Of a stretch of DNA of 63,292 bases, positions 28,787 to 40,176 are shown in pieces. Numbering within the stretch: the stretch's first letter is position 1; each line of letters starts with the position of its first letter. The DNA is taken from contig NZ_MDEC01000012.1 of NCBI RefSeq assembly GCF_002939785.1, forward strand, positions 1 through 63,292, given 5' to 3'. The notes beneath the pieces are model-generated. The model made no database searches and was not told the origin of the DNA. It was given only the letters and a program-made list of their open reading frames with translations. The DNA is from Xanthomonas codiaei (lineage in GTDB: Bacteria; Pseudomonadota; Gammaproteobacteria; Xanthomonadales; Xanthomonadaceae). The position numbers were made by a program, and so were the translations under genes.

Positions 28787-31258
28787 ATGACCCTTTCGCC
28801 CGCGCTGCCGCTGCATCCCGCTCCGTCCGCTCCGCTCCGCTGGACCCGCCGCTGGGACGATCTGGGCATCGCCAGAAAGCTCGGCGCGATCGGGGTGCTG
28901 GCGCTGGTCGGGCTGGTCATTCCGGTGCTGCTTTACCGCGGCAAGCTCAATGAGAGCGTGGCCATCAGCAGCAACGAGTTGCGCAGCTACGCGCCGCTCG
29001 GGCAGATGCTGGACCTGATCACCGACCTGCACGCGGCCCATGTCGACAGCGGCGCCACCGCCAGCGCAGCGGCGCAGCGTGCCGAACGCGACCTGCAACA
29101 GCTGCTTGCCGCCACCGCCGCCCTGCCCGGCTTCGAACGCAGCCAGAAACAACTGCTCGCGCTGCAGCAGCGCCACGTGGCCGGCGTCGCCGCCAAGGAC
29201 TACGCCAGCGTGAGCGAACAGGCATTCACCGCGCTCGATGCACTGCGCGACGACAGCCAACTGGTCTATACGCCCTATATCGAAAGCTACCACCTGGTGG
29301 TGGCCACGCTGATCTACAGCCCCGACGCCACCGAGTCGCTGACCCGCCTGGATGCCGCCAGCGACCCGTCGCAGGCCGGCGACAGCCGCGCCATGCTGCG
29401 CGAGCAGCTCGGTCAGCTGCAGCGCAATCATGTGCGCTTCCGGCATGAGCTGGACAAGGCCATGGGCCTGCTCGAACAGCCAGACCCCGCGCTGGCCGAC
29501 GCCGCCGCCACCGAAGCGGCGCGCGCGAACGCGGCACTGGCCGCCCTGGGCAGCGCGCTGGAAGGCAGCGATGCGCAGGCCGACACGCAATGGAACGCCG
29601 CGCTCGATACGCTGGGCCAGGCCATGCAGGATCTCAGCCGCACATCGCTGCAGGCCTTGCAGCGACAGTCCGAACGCCACCTGGTGGCTGCACGCAATGC
29701 GGTCTGGCAGGCGATTGCCGGGCTGTCGCTGCTGGCGGTGCTGATTGCCGCGCTGTGCTGGTACACCCTGTCCAGGCTTACCCGCAATGTGCGCCGTGCC
29801 GCCGCGGTGGCCGCCAACATCGCGCAGGGCGACCTGGACGAGCACATTCTTCCGCCGTGCCGCGATGAAACCGGCCAGCTGCTGGACAACATGCGCCAGA
29901 TGCAGGAACAGCTGCAGCGCGTGCTGGCGGCGCAGAGCGAGATGGCGCAGCGCCACGACGCCGGGCAGATCAGCTTCCGCATGCAGGACGAGCGTTTCCC
30001 GGGCGCCTACGCAACCATGGTGCGCGACACCAATGCCCTGGTTGGCTCGCATATCGCGGTGAAGATGCAGCTGGCGCAGATCATGTCGCGCTATGCCATC
30101 GGCGACCTGAGCCAGGATATGGAACGCCTGCCCGGCGAAAAGGCCGTGCTCAGCGAGACAATGGACACCGTCAAGGCCAATCTGTCGGCGATGAACAGCG
30201 AGATCAAACTGCTCGCCCAGGCCGCGGCCAACGGCGACTTCAGCGTGCGTGGCGATGCGCAGCGCTTCCAGTACGATTTCCGCGCGATGGTGGACAGCCT
30301 CAACCACCTGATGTCCACCGCCGATGCCAACCTGCACGCGCTGTCCACGGTGTTGCAGGCGATCGCCGCGGGCGATCTCACCACCCGCATGCAGGGCCAG
30401 TTCCATGGCGTGTTTGCGCGCATGCGCGACGACGCCAACGCCACGGTGGCGCAGCTGGCCGATATCGTCGGGCGCATCCAGCAGGCCACCGATGCCATCA
30501 ACGAGGCAGCCAGTGAAATCGCCTCCGGCAACCAGGATCTGTCGCAGCGCACCGAACAGCAGGCCGCCAACCTGGAAGAAACCGCCGCCTCGATGGAAGA
30601 GCTCACCTCCACCGTGCGCAACAACGCCGAGCATGCCCGCCGTGCCAACCAGCTGGTGGTCGGCGCCGCAAGTGTCGCCTCGCAAGGCGGCGAGGTGGTG
30701 GGCCAGGTGGTGGGCACCATGGCCGGCATCCAGGCCGCGTCCCGCAAGATCGCCGACATCATCGGCGTGATCGACGGCATCGCCTTCCAGACCAACATCC
30801 TGGCGCTGAACGCGGCGGTGGAAGCGGCGCGTGCCGGCGAGCAGGGCCGCGGCTTTGCGGTGGTGGCCTCGGAAGTGCGTACCCTCGCCCAGCGCTCCGC
30901 CGCTGCGGCCAAGGAGATCAAGCACCTGATCGACGACTCGGTCAGCCGGGTCGACCACGGCAACCAGCTGGTCGGCCAGGCCGGCCGAACCATGCAGGAC
31001 ATCGTCGATTCGGTGCGCAACGTCACCACCATCATGCAGGAGATCAGCGAGGCCTCGCAGCAGCAATCGCAAGGCATCGAGCAGGTTGGCCAGACCGTGG
31101 CGCAGATGGACCAGGCCACCCAGCAGAACGCCGCGCTGGTGGAAGAAGCCACCGCCGCGGCACGTGCGATGGAAGAACAGGCGCAGCAACTGCGCGACGC
31201 GGTTTCGGTATTCCAGCTGCAGGCCGCGGCACCGGCCCGCTTCGGCCAGGCCGCCTGA
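28787..31258 (+). CDS. methyl-accepting chemotaxis protein MCP7 (long helical sensor)
   Basis: 823 residues: a Pro-rich cytoplasmic N-terminus, TM1 (32-50), a long all-helical periplasmic domain (51-305, about 255 residues, roughly twice a four-helix bundle, perhaps NIT- or HBM-like), TM2 (309-328), HAMP, HAMP-like linker of the MCP1 type, and the signalling hairpin with its tip near 667. The hairpin departs slightly from its neighbours ([51 protein letters not shown]). It ends ARFGQAA without a tether. The first strong membrane start is ATG 28787. Confidence 0.92.
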   Translation: MTLSPALPLHPAPSAPLRWTRRWDDLGIARKLGAIGVLALVGLVIPVLLYRGKLNESVAISSNELRSYAPLGQMLDLITDLHAAHVDSGATASAAAQRAERDLQQLLAATAALPGFERSQKQLLALQQRHVAGVAAKDYASVSEQAFTALDALRDDSQLVYTPYIESYHLVVATLIYSPDATESLTRLDAASDPSQAGDSRAMLREQLGQLQRNHVRFRHELDKAMGLLEQPDPALADAAATEAARANAALAALGSALEGSDAQADTQWNAALDTLGQAMQDLSRTSLQALQRQSERHLVAARNAVWQAIAGLSLLAVLIAALCWYTLSRLTRNVRRAAAVAANIAQGDLDEHILPPCRDETGQLLDNMRQMQEQLQRVLAAQSEMAQRHDAGQISFRMQDERFPGAYATMVRDTNALVGSHIAVKMQLAQIMSRYAIGDLSQDMERLPGEKAVLSETMDTVKANLSAMNSEIKLLAQAAANGDFSVRGDAQRFQYDFRAMVDSLNHLMSTADANLHALSTVLQAIAAGDLTTRMQGQFHGVFARMRDDANATVAQLADIVGRIQQATDAINEAASEIASGNQDLSQRTEQQAANLEETAASMEELTSTVRNNAEHARRANQLVVGAASVASQGGEVVGQVVGTMAGIQAASRKIADIIGVIDGIAFQTNILALNAAVEAARAGEQGRGFAVVASEVRTLAQRSAAAAKEIKHLIDDSVSRVDHGNQLVGQAGRTMQDIVDSVRNVTTIMQEISEASQQQSQGIEQVGQTVAQMDQATQQNAALVEEATAAARAMEEQAQQLRDAVSVFQLQAAAPARFGQAA

Positions 31259-31440
31259 TCGCCAGAGCGTCTTGAGGAAACCCGTCTGCGGCGCAGCCCG
31301 CAGGCGGACAGCGGTGCAGCCGCTGCAACAGGTGGCATGCATCGTCCGTTGCCATGCTGACCGCGCTGCTCGTGCTGCCGCTACGTCACGCATCACGGCA
31401 TTCCCGCATGCGGCATGCGGCAAGAGATCCTGCAACACCG

Positions 31441-31620
31441 ATTCCCGCGCCATGCCCGATCCCGACGCCGCGATTGCCATGCAAATCGCACTAGTCGCCT
31501 ATCGCGAACGCTCTGGCGTATTCACCGCCCTTTCCCGCGCCATGCCCGATCCCGGCGCCGCGATCGCCATGCGAATCGCACCAGTCGCCCATCGCGAACG
31601 CTCTGGCGTATTCGCCGCCC
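31441..31620. repeat. imperfect tandem repeat, two 90-bp units
   Basis: Units 31441-31530 and 31531-31620 begin TCCCGCGCCATGCCCGATCC and share ATCGCGAACGCTCTGGCGTA. The differences are scattered substitutions without indels. No CRISPR-like spacer structure. Confidence 0.85.
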
Positions 31621-31795
31621 TCTCGCATCCCGTGTCGACGCACACACAGCCGTCACGCCTTGGCACGTGATCGAACAGTGAAGCCCACGATTCCTCGCCG
31701 ATCGCTGATTGCGCTCCCATAAGGCGTTTGGAGGCACTCGTGCACATCCGCATCACCTCGGTGACGGCCGCCCATACGTGGCCCTGGCAGCAGCG

Positions 31796-31822
31796 TTCAG
31801 CCCGAATCTGCAGCGCCGTTAC
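31796..31822 (+). promoter_or_regulatory. weak sigma-28-like site before MCP8
   Basis: TTCAGCCC, 11 bases, GCCGTTAC, 157 bases before ATG 31979. The -10 is good and the -35 poor; it resembles the cheR site (TTCAGTTG). Confidence 0.3.
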
Positions 31823-31978
31823 CGACCACAAGCATGCAGACCCGCCCTGCCATCGCGCCCGGCACATCCATCGGTCGGTGGATGGATCGGCCGGATGCCT
31901 GCCCACGGCCGGCTCGACGCGGGGACGACACGGCGCCGATGCATTCCCCCTTTCCACCCCTCGCTCCTGGAGACCAAC

Positions 31979-34228
31979 ATGATCGCTCTTCTACAACGGT
32001 ACAACGTCGGCAAGCGGCTGACCTTCGCCTTCGGCACCCTGATCCTGCTGTCCTGCGGGCTGGTCGCCGCCGGCCTGTACACCGTGGCCCAGGCGCGCGA
32101 GCGCATCGACACCGTGGTCAATCGCAACATCGCGATCATGCAGCATCTGGAGGACATGACCAATGCCAGCTCCGTGGTTGCCGTGCAGTTGCGCAACATC
32201 GTGCTGCCCACCTCACAGCAGGACAATCTGCGCTTTGCCGGCATCATCAAGGACAAGCTCACGGCCTACGAAGACAGCCGACGCACGCTCTACGTATTTT
32301 CCGCATCGCCGGAGGCCGCCGCGCTGCGACAGAAGATCGACCAGGCCAGCGCCGCCGCCGGCAAGCTCAACGCGCAGGTCGCCGATCTCGGCCTGAACGC
32401 CAGGGCCGACGAAGCGCTGGCCCTGCTGTTGCAAAAAGCCGCACCGGCCACCGAACAGTGGCAGAACGCCCTGGCCGACTATTCGGCGCTGCAGCGCCGG
32501 CGCGCCACCGAAGCCTATGAAGCTGCCACTGCGGCGATGGCGCGCGGCCGTGCCATGTTGATCGGCGGCGGTGTGGCGGTGGTGCTGATCAGCGCCCTGC
32601 TCGGCTGGGCGATCACCCGCAGCCTGGTGCGTCCGCTGACCCAGGCAACCCGCGCCGCCGAGGCCATTGCCAACGGCCATCTGGACAACGACGTGCGCAC
32701 CGATGCCAGCGACGAAACCGGCCGCCTGTTGCAGGCCATGGACAAGATGCAGGACCAGGTACGCACGCTCATCGGCGCGCAGCTGGACATGGCCAAGCGC
32801 CACGACGAGGGCCAGATCAGTTTCCGCATGGATGCCAGCGTGTTTCCCGGCGATTTCGGCCGCATGGCGCGCGACACCAACGAGCTGGTGGCTGCCCACA
32901 TCAAGGTCAAGATGCAGACCATCCACCTGGTGGAACGCTATGCCATCGGCGACCTGAGCGAAGACATGCCGCAACTGCCTGGCGAGAAGGCCGCAATCAC
33001 CACCGCGATGAATCAGGTCAAGCACAACCTGTCCACGATGAATCGCGAAATCAAGCATCTGGCGCAGGCAGCGGCCAATGGCGATTTCAGCGCACGCGGC
33101 AACGCCGAGCAGTTCCAGTACGACTTCCGCCTCATGGTCGAAAGCCTCAACCACCTGATGGCCACCGCCGACGGCAACCTCGCCTCGCTCTCCGGCCTGT
33201 TGCAGTCGATTGCCGCCGGCGACCTCACCGCGCGCATGAGTGGCCAGTACCAGGGCGTGTTTGCGCAGATGCGCGACGACGCCAACGCCACCGCCGGACA
33301 GCTGGCCGGCATCGTCGGCCGCATCCAGCAGGCTGCCGACGCGATCGGCCTGGCATCGGGCGAGATCGCCTCCGGCAACCAGGACCTGTCGCAGCGTACC
33401 GAGCAGCAGGCCGCCAACCTGGAAGAGACCGCCGCCTCCATGGAGGAGCTCACCTCCACGGTCCGGCAGAACGCCGAACACGCCAGCCAGGCCAACCAGC
33501 TCGCCATCGGCGCCGCAGCGGTGGCCTCGCAAGGCGGCAACGTGGTGGCCGATGTGGTCGCCACCATGTCCGACATCCAGGCCTCGTCGAAGAAGATCGC
33601 CGAGATCATCTCGGTCATCGATGGCATCGCGTTCCAGACCAACATCCTGGCACTGAACGCAGCGGTGGAAGCGGCGCGCGCCGGCGAACAGGGCCGCGGC
33701 TTCGCGGTGGTGGCCTCGGAGGTGCGCACGCTGGCCCAGCGCTCGGCCGGCGCCGCCAAGGAGATCAAGCAGCTGATCGACGACTCGGTGGACAAGGTCG
33801 CGCAAGGCGCAACCCTGGTCGATCAGGCCGGCACCACCATGGCCGAGATCGTCGCCAGCGTGCAGCGCGTGACCGACATCATGGGCGAGATTTCCTCCGC
33901 ATCGCAGGAGCAGTACGCCGGTATCGAACAGGTCAACCAGACCGTCACCCAGATGGATGAAACCACCCAGCAGAACGCCGCGCTGGTGGAGGAAGCCACC
34001 GCCGCCGCCCGCGCGATGGAAGAGCAGGCGCAGCAACTCACTGCCGCGGTGGCGGTGTTCAAGGTCGATACCCAGGCACCGGTGACACGCCAGCTCGCTG
34101 CCATCGCCAGCGCACCTGGCCATGCGCGCAAGACAACGCGTGCAGCCGCCGCACCGGCAAGCGCACCGCGCCCCGTGGCACGCGCGCCTGTGCCGGCCAC
34201 CGATGCCGCCGATTGGCAGGAGTTCTGA
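31979..34228 (+). CDS. methyl-accepting chemotaxis protein MCP8 (four-helix-bundle sensor)
   Basis: 749 residues: TM1 (11-32), a four-helix bundle with [20 protein letters not shown]2 (194-214), HAMP, HAMP-like linker of the MCP1 type, and the signalling hairpin with its tip near 552. It ends in DWQEF, a tether. It is paralogous to MCP6 across the whole length. Compared with the other receptors it carries one odd substitution in the otherwise invariant [12 protein letters not shown] segment ([12 protein letters not shown]). TGGAG precedes ATG 31979. Promoter uncertain. Confidence 0.93.
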   Translation: MIALLQRYNVGKRLTFAFGTLILLSCGLVAAGLYTVAQARERIDTVVNRNIAIMQHLEDMTNASSVVAVQLRNIVLPTSQQDNLRFAGIIKDKLTAYEDSRRTLYVFSASPEAAALRQKIDQASAAAGKLNAQVADLGLNARADEALALLLQKAAPATEQWQNALADYSALQRRRATEAYEAATAAMARGRAMLIGGGVAVVLISALLGWAITRSLVRPLTQATRAAEAIANGHLDNDVRTDASDETGRLLQAMDKMQDQVRTLIGAQLDMAKRHDEGQISFRMDASVFPGDFGRMARDTNELVAAHIKVKMQTIHLVERYAIGDLSEDMPQLPGEKAAITTAMNQVKHNLSTMNREIKHLAQAAANGDFSARGNAEQFQYDFRLMVESLNHLMATADGNLASLSGLLQSIAAGDLTARMSGQYQGVFAQMRDDANATAGQLAGIVGRIQQAADAIGLASGEIASGNQDLSQRTEQQAANLEETAASMEELTSTVRQNAEHASQANQLAIGAAAVASQGGNVVADVVATMSDIQASSKKIAEIISVIDGIAFQTNILALNAAVEAARAGEQGRGFAVVASEVRTLAQRSAGAAKEIKQLIDDSVDKVAQGATLVDQAGTTMAEIVASVQRVTDIMGEISSASQEQYAGIEQVNQTVTQMDETTQQNAALVEEATAAARAMEEQAQQLTAAVAVFKVDTQAPVTRQLAAIASAPGHARKTTRAAAAPASAPRPVARAPVPATDAADWQEF

Positions 34229-34747
34229 ATCGCGTCCGTGCGCGCCCGGGTTTGCCCGCGGCGCGCAGGCCGCGGGCTTCGATCACCATGCCGCGTTGCC
34301 CGGCTGCGTTGCGCAGGCCATGGACGAACCGCAAGGGCAAGCTGGAGCGGCTGACAGAACCTCGCAAGCCATCGTCAGCCGGGCGTGAACGGCGCGCCCG
34401 GAACCGCAGTGGACGCGTGTCCCATGCCGCGCCGCAACCGCCTGACGGCTGCGCAGTCGTCCATCGACCGCTCCTGCCGGCGTGCAGGCACCGGTTTTTA
34501 GTAGCTGCCTATCGAAGGAGCCAGTTGGTGCGCCGCAGGCGACACCGCTTACCCGCTACAAAATTCACCTAAAATTTACAAAGGACGTCTTTGGGTCGCC
34601 TACCTGGAAACGCTTCCACACACCCGAAGCTGAACATATCGCACGTTTTCATGCAGAATTGAGCATAAAAGATCAATTTTGAGCATGGGTGGCCGCTAAC
34701 GCATTCACGCATCCGTAACGCCCTCCCCCGGGCAAGGTCGATCCCTC
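34229..34747. other. intergenic region upstream of MCP9, AT-rich at its 3' end
   Basis: 519 bases. The last 190 (34555-34700) are markedly AT-rich for this genome and contain the MCP9 promoter at 34673. No supported gene. Confidence 0.5.
34673..34699 (+). promoter_or_regulatory. sigma-28 promoter of MCP9
   Basis: TCAATTTT, 11 bases, GCCGCTAA, 48 bases before ATG 34748. Confidence 0.7.
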
Positions 34748-37420
34748 ATGCATTTCTTCAACCGACTGTCCGTCGGCACGCGGCTGTCCGCGCTGCTGAC
34801 CCTGATCATTGCGATCTCGCTGGGCCTGCTGGCCTTGACCATCTACCGGCAATCGGCCGGCGACATCGAATCGCAGGTCAAGGCCGAACTGCGCTCGAGC
34901 ACGCGATTGATGCAGCAGTCGGTGGCGATGTACGACGTCACCCTGACCGAGGGCACGCAGCGCCTGGGCAGCGTGTTCGACGACATGCTGCCGCGTGGCG
35001 CACGCGAACTGGACACCGCCAGCACCATCACCATCGGCGAGCAGAACACGCCGTCGCTGCGCGTCGGCAATCAGGCGCTGAACCTGAACTTCGAGGCGGT
35101 GGATCGCTTTGCGCAGGCCACCGGCGGCGTGGCGACCCTCTTCGCGCGCACCGGCGACGACTTCGTGCGTATCACCACCTCGCTGCGAAACAAGCAGAAC
35201 GAGCGCGTGATCGGCACCCTGCTCGACCGCAAGGGCAAGGCCTATGCCGCGCTGTCCGCAGGCAAGCCCTTCACCGGCCAGGCGCAGCTGTTCGGCGAGC
35301 AGTACATGACCCATTACGCCCCGCTGCGCAACGCCGCCGGCGACGTGATCGGCGCCCTGTTCGTGGGCCGCAACTACACCCAGGGCCTGGCAGCGCTCAA
35401 GGCGCAGGTGAGCGCGACCAAGCTCGGCCAGGACGGCTATTTCGTCATCGTCGACATGGCCCCCGGCGAGCATTACGGCCAGGTCATCGCCGCTCCGGCG
35501 GGAACGCCGGCCAGCCTGTCGGCGCTGGTTCCGGACGATCAACTGGCCACCCTGCAAGCGGTGCTGGACGGCAAGCAGCCCAGCGCCACCCTACAGTTGC
35601 GCGACGCCAAGGGCAGCAGCCAGGCCTTCGAAGTCACCGCCCAACGCTATGCGCCGTGGCAGTGGGCGGTGATCGGCACCCAGCCGCGCAGCGCCATCGA
35701 CGGCCCGCTGGACGCGCTGATGGGCAGCATGCTGCTGTTCTCGCTGGTGGTGCTGGCGCTGTGCATCGCGGTGGTGTTCGTTGCCGCGCGCAAGATGGTC
35801 ACCCGCCCGCTGGTGGCGGTGGAACGCGTGCTCGGCGACGTGGCCGCCGGCCGCCTGGACGGTCACATCGAGATCGACCGGCACGACGAGCTTGGCCGCC
35901 TGCTGCTCAATGCCCGCACCATGCGCGACGACTTGCGCGCGCGCCTGGAGCGCGATCACCTGATCGCCAGCGAAGCGCTGCGCGTGCGTACTGCGCTGGA
36001 CGATGTCAGCACCAACGTGATGATCGCCGATGCCGACCGCCGCATCATCTACGTCAACCGCCCGCTGCAGCGCATGCTCAAGAGCGTGCAGGACGAGCTG
36101 CGCCGCGACCTGCCGCATTTCGATGCCGATGCGCTGATCAACGCCAGCATCGACCAGTTCCACCGCAAGCCCGAACACCAGGCGCGCATGCTCGACCAGC
36201 TCACCGGTACCCACACCGCGCAGATCCACGTCGGTGGCCGCACCATGCGGCTGGTGGTCAGCCCGGTGATCGGCGCGGCCGGCGAACGCATGGGCTTTGT
36301 GGTCGAATGGGCCGACCGTACCCAGGAAGTACAGGTGGAACAGGAGGTCGCTCGCATCGTGCAAGCCGCCGCCGCCGGCGATTTGAGCGAGCGCGTCAGC
36401 CTCGATGGCAAGCACGGCTTCCTGCTGCTGCTCGCCGAGCAGCTCAACACGCTGCTGGACAATAACGCCGACGGTCTGTCGCGGGTATCGGCGCTACTGT
36501 CCGCGCTGTCGCAAGGCGATCTTACCGCGCGCATGGAAGGCGACCTGCAGGGCGTGTTCGCCAGCATCCGCGACGACGCCAACGCCACTGCCGACCAGCT
36601 GGCCGGCATCGTGCGCCGGATCAAGGATTCTTCGCTGGCGATCAATTCGGCCGCCACCGAAATCGCCACCGGCAACGGCGACCTGTCGCGCCGCACCGAG
36701 CAGCAGGCCGCCGCGCTGGAAGAAACCGCCGCCTCGATGGAAGAGCTTACCGCCACCGTCAAGCAGAACGCCGACAATGCCGACCAAGCCAACCGCCTGG
36801 TGCTCGACGCCGCCGGGGTCGCCGCCCAGGGTGGCGATGTGGTCGGCCGCGTGGTCACCACCATGGCCGACATCGACACCTCGTCCAAGAAGATCGCCGA
36901 GATCATCTCCGTCATCGACGGCATCGCCTTCCAGACCAATATCCTGGCCTTGAACGCGGCGGTGGAAGCGGCGCGTGCCGGCGAACAGGGCCGCGGCTTT
37001 GCCGTGGTCGCCAGCGAGGTGCGCAGCCTTGCGCAGCGCTCGGCCGGCGCCGCCAAGGAGATCAAGCACCTGATCGAAGACTCGGTGGCGCGTATCGGCA
37101 ATGGCGCCGCGCTGGCGTCGGAGGCCGGCAGCACCATGCAGCAGGTGGTGAGCTCGGTGCAGCGCGTCACCGACATCATGGGCGAGATCACCAGCGCCTC
37201 GCGCGAGCAGGCCGCCGGCATCACCCAGGTCAACCAGACCGTCACCCAGATGGACGAAACCACCCAGCAGAACGCCGCGCTGGTGGAAGAAGCCACCGCC
37301 GCCGCACGCGCGATGGAAGACCAGGCCGCGCAGTTGGTGGACGCGGTGGCGGTGTTCCGCCTGGAACAGCAGGACCAGTTGAACACCCTGCTGAGCAACG
37401 CCCGCCACGCCTACAGCTGA
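34748..37420 (+). CDS. methyl-accepting chemotaxis protein MCP9 (Cache sensor and Aer2-type PAS)
   Basis: 890 residues: TM1 (13-33), a large periplasmic Cache_3-Cache_2 type domain (34-320) with [20 protein letters not shown] and [13 protein letters not shown]2 (324-347), HAMP, a PAS domain (419-525), HAMP-like units, and a signalling hairpin that is the most divergent of the ten. The PAS has FHRKPEH with His472, and Trp521 in VVEWADRT. Their separation of 49 equals that of His234 and Trp283, the heme ligand and oxygen-contact residues of Pseudomonas Aer2, so this PAS may bind heme and sense oxygen while the Cache domain senses a periplasmic ligand. It ends ARHAYS without a tether. Confidence 0.92.
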   Translation: MHFFNRLSVGTRLSALLTLIIAISLGLLALTIYRQSAGDIESQVKAELRSSTRLMQQSVAMYDVTLTEGTQRLGSVFDDMLPRGARELDTASTITIGEQNTPSLRVGNQALNLNFEAVDRFAQATGGVATLFARTGDDFVRITTSLRNKQNERVIGTLLDRKGKAYAALSAGKPFTGQAQLFGEQYMTHYAPLRNAAGDVIGALFVGRNYTQGLAALKAQVSATKLGQDGYFVIVDMAPGEHYGQVIAAPAGTPASLSALVPDDQLATLQAVLDGKQPSATLQLRDAKGSSQAFEVTAQRYAPWQWAVIGTQPRSAIDGPLDALMGSMLLFSLVVLALCIAVVFVAARKMVTRPLVAVERVLGDVAAGRLDGHIEIDRHDELGRLLLNARTMRDDLRARLERDHLIASEALRVRTALDDVSTNVMIADADRRIIYVNRPLQRMLKSVQDELRRDLPHFDADALINASIDQFHRKPEHQARMLDQLTGTHTAQIHVGGRTMRLVVSPVIGAAGERMGFVVEWADRTQEVQVEQEVARIVQAAAAGDLSERVSLDGKHGFLLLLAEQLNTLLDNNADGLSRVSALLSALSQGDLTARMEGDLQGVFASIRDDANATADQLAGIVRRIKDSSLAINSAATEIATGNGDLSRRTEQQAAALEETAASMEELTATVKQNADNADQANRLVLDAAGVAAQGGDVVGRVVTTMADIDTSSKKIAEIISVIDGIAFQTNILALNAAVEAARAGEQGRGFAVVASEVRSLAQRSAGAAKEIKHLIEDSVARIGNGAALASEAGSTMQQVVSSVQRVTDIMGEITSASREQAAGITQVNQTVTQMDETTQQNAALVEEATAAARAMEDQAAQLVDAVAVFRLEQQDQLNTLLSNARHAYS

Positions 37421-38002
37421 GACGGCAACCGCGATTGCTTGCAGCGAAATCGCAGCATCGAGGGCGCGGCAAGGACGCCGCACCAGGCAGCTTGCTGGTG
37501 GTCTTGCTGAAGAACGAAACTGCCGCCTCGTGCGCTTTGCTGGTTGCTGTGCCGAAACGTTGCGCACCGATCGACTCGACTGGCCCTTGCCCGCCCACCG
37601 TCGCGGGACCCTTGGCGGCATGGATGCCGCCAAGGAGCTTACAAGGACCTACTTGCAGCGTGTGCCGCGATGATGGGCGGGCAAGGGCCCTGCAGCAAAC
37701 GCGAAGGCCTGGAGTGCGCGGCGCCCTCACCGCTAGTGGGACACGCCGTGAACCCATCCATGGGGCTCGATGGCGGCATCCATGCCGCCACACGGTCCCG
37801 CAAGCGGCGAGGACACCGCGCCAGACAGTTGGCTGATGGTTTTGCTGAAAAACCAGCAAGCCGCGTCCCACGCAACGTAGCAACGTCACCGCCTCCAGTG
37901 AGTCGTGAGAAAGAGCGCTGCCAGGCCGTTGCGCGCCGGCGGAAACCACAAGGCCAGCTGCGCACACCTATCGGTAGGCAGACGATGTTGGGCGACAGTC
38001 CT
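37421..38002. other. intergenic region with a multi-palindrome repeat element
   Basis: This carries inverted motifs at 37611-37634 and 37771-37790 and the promoter of ycgR just after it. Long frames crossing it have no domain or start signal. Confidence 0.5.
37611..37790. repeat. palindrome-flanked intergenic element
   Basis: CTTGGCGGCAT/ATGCCGCCAAG (37611-37634, 11-bp stem) and TGGCGGCAT/ATGCCGCCA (37771-37790, 9-bp stem) carry the same GGCGGCAT core and bound about 140 bases that include CCCATCCATGGG. Sequences of this design are multi-copy in Xanthomonas genomes, from general knowledge; this was not searched here. Confidence 0.5.
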
Positions 38003-38028
38003 TAAAGATTTGGGTTTGCCGCCGATAT
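38003..38028 (+). promoter_or_regulatory. sigma-28 promoter of ycgR
   Basis: TAAAGATT, 10 bases, GCCGATAT, or TTAAAGAT with an 11-base spacer. It lies about 58 bases before ATG 38087. Confidence 0.7.
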
Positions 38029-38086
38029 CAAGGCGACGCCGGGACAACCCGCCGGGCGTCATCCCGCTTCCACTGTGCTTGTGCCC

Positions 38087-38869
38087 ATGTCCCAAGGCGA
38101 TACCTCCGAGCTGGACCACGACGATCACCTTGCCGAAGGTGACGAACGCTATCTGCTGCGCAACAAGCGGCAGATCCGTGGCCTGCTGCGCCAGCTGCTG
38201 GACCAGCGCGCCGTGGTCACCATGCACGTTGCCGGCCGCGACATGGCCGTGCCCACCGCCGTGCTGGAGGTGGACGAAGACGACGATTGCGTGATCCTGG
38301 ACGGCAGCCACAACGACACCTCCAACCGCGCCATCGAAGACGCCAAGTACCTGCTGTGCTATGCGCAGCTGGAGCGGGTCAACATCCGCTTCCGGCTGGA
38401 AAAGGCCGAGCGCATCGAGCGCGACATCCACGTGGCCTTCCGCGCCGACCTGCCCGAGGCCATGTACCACATGCAGCGGCGCGAGTCGTACCGGCTGGAA
38501 ACGCCGATCACCGATTCGCCCATCTGCACCATCCGCCAGGAAGACGCCCAGGGCGGCAATCTCAATCTGCAGCTGCGCGTGATCGATATCAGCAGCGGCG
38601 GCCTGGCGGTCTCGCTCACCGCCGGCATGCCCCTGCTGGAACCGCAGCGCACCTACCGCAACTGCACCCTGCAGCTGCCCGACACCGCGCCGATCTCGTT
38701 GCCGCTCACCGTGTGCAGCCAGCACAAGCAGACCCTGCCCAACGGCAGCGAAGGTTTTCGCGTGGGCATGCAGTTCAGCGACCTGCCGCGCGGCGCCGAC
38801 GAAACCATCCAGCGCTACATCTTCCGGGTGGATCGCCAGCGCAACGCACGCAAGAGCGGCGTGTTCTGA
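38087..38869 (+). CDS. ycgR: flagellar brake protein YcgR (PilZ c-di-GMP receptor)
   Basis: 260 residues: an N-terminal YcgR domain (about 15-120) and a C-terminal PilZ domain (125-250) with the c-di-GMP motifs RRESYR and DISSGGLAVS. When loaded with c-di-GMP, YcgR proteins act on the flagellar switch or stator to slow swimming. The sigma-28 promoter and position among chemotaxis genes fit. Start: ATG 38087 is preferred over an in-frame GTG at 38075; neither has a strong ribosome site. A GGDEF/EAL protein that could set local c-di-GMP lies 6.5 kb downstream. Confidence 0.88.
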   Translation: MSQGDTSELDHDDHLAEGDERYLLRNKRQIRGLLRQLLDQRAVVTMHVAGRDMAVPTAVLEVDEDDDCVILDGSHNDTSNRAIEDAKYLLCYAQLERVNIRFRLEKAERIERDIHVAFRADLPEAMYHMQRRESYRLETPITDSPICTIRQEDAQGGNLNLQLRVIDISSGGLAVSLTAGMPLLEPQRTYRNCTLQLPDTAPISLPLTVCSQHKQTLPNGSEGFRVGMQFSDLPRGADETIQRYIFRVDRQRNARKSGVF

Positions 38870-38898
38870 ACCCTCCAGCACTACGCCCAGCGCATCCC

Positions 38899-38925
38899 TA
38901 AAGTTGCCGGGCGCTGCGCCGATGT
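38899..38925 (+). promoter_or_regulatory. sigma-28 promoter of cheW
   Basis: TAAAGTTG, 11 bases, GCCGATGT, 66 bases before ATG 38992. One of the best matches in the window. Confidence 0.75.
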
Positions 38926-38991
38926 TGCTATGGCAACCCTCTTTCAACCCTGTGCCGCACCCGACACTCAGCCGCAACGCCCGGAGTTTCC

Positions 38992-39477
38992 ATGAACGAC
39001 AAAAGCACGACCACCGGCACCGGTGGTGAATTCCTCAGCTTCGCCCTGGGCGAAGAGCACTACGGCGTGGACATCCTGAAGGTGCAGGAAATCCGCGGCT
39101 ACGACTCGGTCACCCGCCTGCCGGACGCGCCGGACTACATCAAGGGTGTGATCAATCTGCGCGGCACCATCGTGCCGGTGATCGACCTGCGCCTGAAGCT
39201 GCGCCTGAAGGAAGCGCGCTACGACGCCTTCACCGTGATGATCGTGCTAAATGTCGAAGACCGCGTGGTCGGCATCGTGGTGGACAGCGTCTCGGACGTG
39301 ATCCCGCTCAACGACGACCAGATCCGTCCGACCCCCGAGTTCGGCGCCTCGGTCGATACCCGCTTCATTTCCGGCATCGGCACCCAGGACGACCGCATGC
39401 TGATCCTGCTGGACATCGAGACCCTGCTGGACAGCACCGAACTTGGCCACCAGCAGCTGACCGAAGAAGCCGCCTGA
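38992..39477 (+). CDS. cheW: chemotaxis adaptor CheW
   Basis: A 161-residue canonical CheW with FLSFALGEEHYGVDILKVQE, VINLRGTIVPVIDLRLKL and VVDSVSDVIPL. It couples receptors to CheA in the array. It is shorter than, and distinct from, the ParP-like CheW-domain protein at 7144. GGAG precedes the ATG by seven bases. It has its own promoter, between ycgR and the small periplasmic gene. Confidence 0.95.
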   Translation: MNDKSTTTGTGGEFLSFALGEEHYGVDILKVQEIRGYDSVTRLPDAPDYIKGVINLRGTIVPVIDLRLKLRLKEARYDAFTVMIVLNVEDRVVGIVVDSVSDVIPLNDDQIRPTPEFGASVDTRFISGIGTQDDRMLILLDIETLLDSTELGHQQLTEEAA

Positions 39478-39783
39478 TTCGACGCGGCACTGCGGTCTGC
39501 GCGGCCGTCAGAGGGCGATGGGTGCGTCGGGGGTGCGATGCGGCGGGTGCGCATCGCAAGCCGGCGGTCCCGTCCCCACCTGACGGCCGCAGCCATGTAC
39601 GGGCCAGCGAAGTTGCGACCATCGGGTGTCAGGAGCGTCCCGACACGCGACGCACTGCCGAATCGAAGTGCGATGAGATTCACGCTTTTTGCATTCAAGT
39701 TGAACCGGAGCTCGCCGATAGCTGAATGGAAGCCCGCGTACACAAACGGGTCACCGTTCGACTTTCGATTCTGGAGAATCCAC
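39478..39783. other. cheW to periplasmic-gene spacer
   Basis: 306 bases, containing the sigma-28 promoter at 39695-39721. An in-frame extension of the downstream gene back to 39538 crosses that promoter and is rejected. No other element was seen. Confidence 0.5.
39695..39721 (+). promoter_or_regulatory. sigma-28 promoter of the small periplasmic gene
   Basis: TCAAGTTG, 11 bases, GCCGATAG, 62 bases before ATG 39784. Confidence 0.75.
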
Positions 39784-40167
39784 ATGAAGTTCCTGCTCTC
39801 GCTCCTCCCCGTCGCTACTCTCGTGATCGTTGCTCCCACGCTGTCGGCCCAGTCGCAGGAAATGATTCCGCCGGAGATGGCCACCCGTTTCGTCGGCAAG
39901 GACGGCATGGTGTGCGGCAAGGTCGAAAAGGCCAAGTACGCACAGAGCTCGGAGGGTGAGCCGACCTTCCTGTACATGGGCGGCATGTTCCCGCGCCACA
40001 CGTTCTCGGCCCGCATCGACGGCGCCAACCGCGGCAAGTTCAGCTTTGCCCCGGAAACCCTGGAAGGCAAGGACGTCTGCGTCCTCGGCAAGATCCAGCG
40101 CGACAGTTCGCGTGCCGAAATCGAAGTCAGCTCGCCGGCCAGCCTGAAGCTCGCCACCATCAAGTAA
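39784..40167 (+). CDS. small exported protein, OB-fold-like
   Basis: 127 residues with a signal peptide ([22 protein letters not shown], cleavage before QSQE). The mature part has the strand pattern [43 protein letters not shown] and AEIEVSSP, which resembles a small OB-fold domain. Two Cys (in MVCGKV and DVCVLG) could form a disulphide in the periplasm. Function unknown; the sigma-28 promoter ties it to motility. GGAG eight bases upstream supports ATG 39784. A strong hairpin follows the stop. Confidence 0.75.
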   Translation: MKFLLSLLPVATLVIVAPTLSAQSQEMIPPEMATRFVGKDGMVCGKVEKAKYAQSSEGEPTFLYMGGMFPRHTFSARIDGANRGKFSFAPETLEGKDVCVLGKIQRDSSRAEIEVSSPASLKLATIK

Positions 40168-40176
40168 TCGCATCTC

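Larger units (their letters stand above)
31259..31978. other. long intergenic region with a 90-bp tandem duplication
   Basis: 720 bases between MCP7 and MCP8. This contains the 90-bp tandem repeat listed separately and a weak sigma-28-like site at 31796. Frames spanning the repeat encode Arg/His-rich strings with no domain and poor start sites, so I treat them as non-coding. Confidence 0.5.

Noticed and set aside
31441..31620. Possible CRISPR array
   Set aside because: There are only two 90-base units directly abutting, without spacers, and no cas genes.
31415..31681. An 88-codon frame covering the 90-bp tandem repeat
   Set aside because: It encodes Arg/His strings with no fold or start signal and arises from a repeat whose length is divisible by three.
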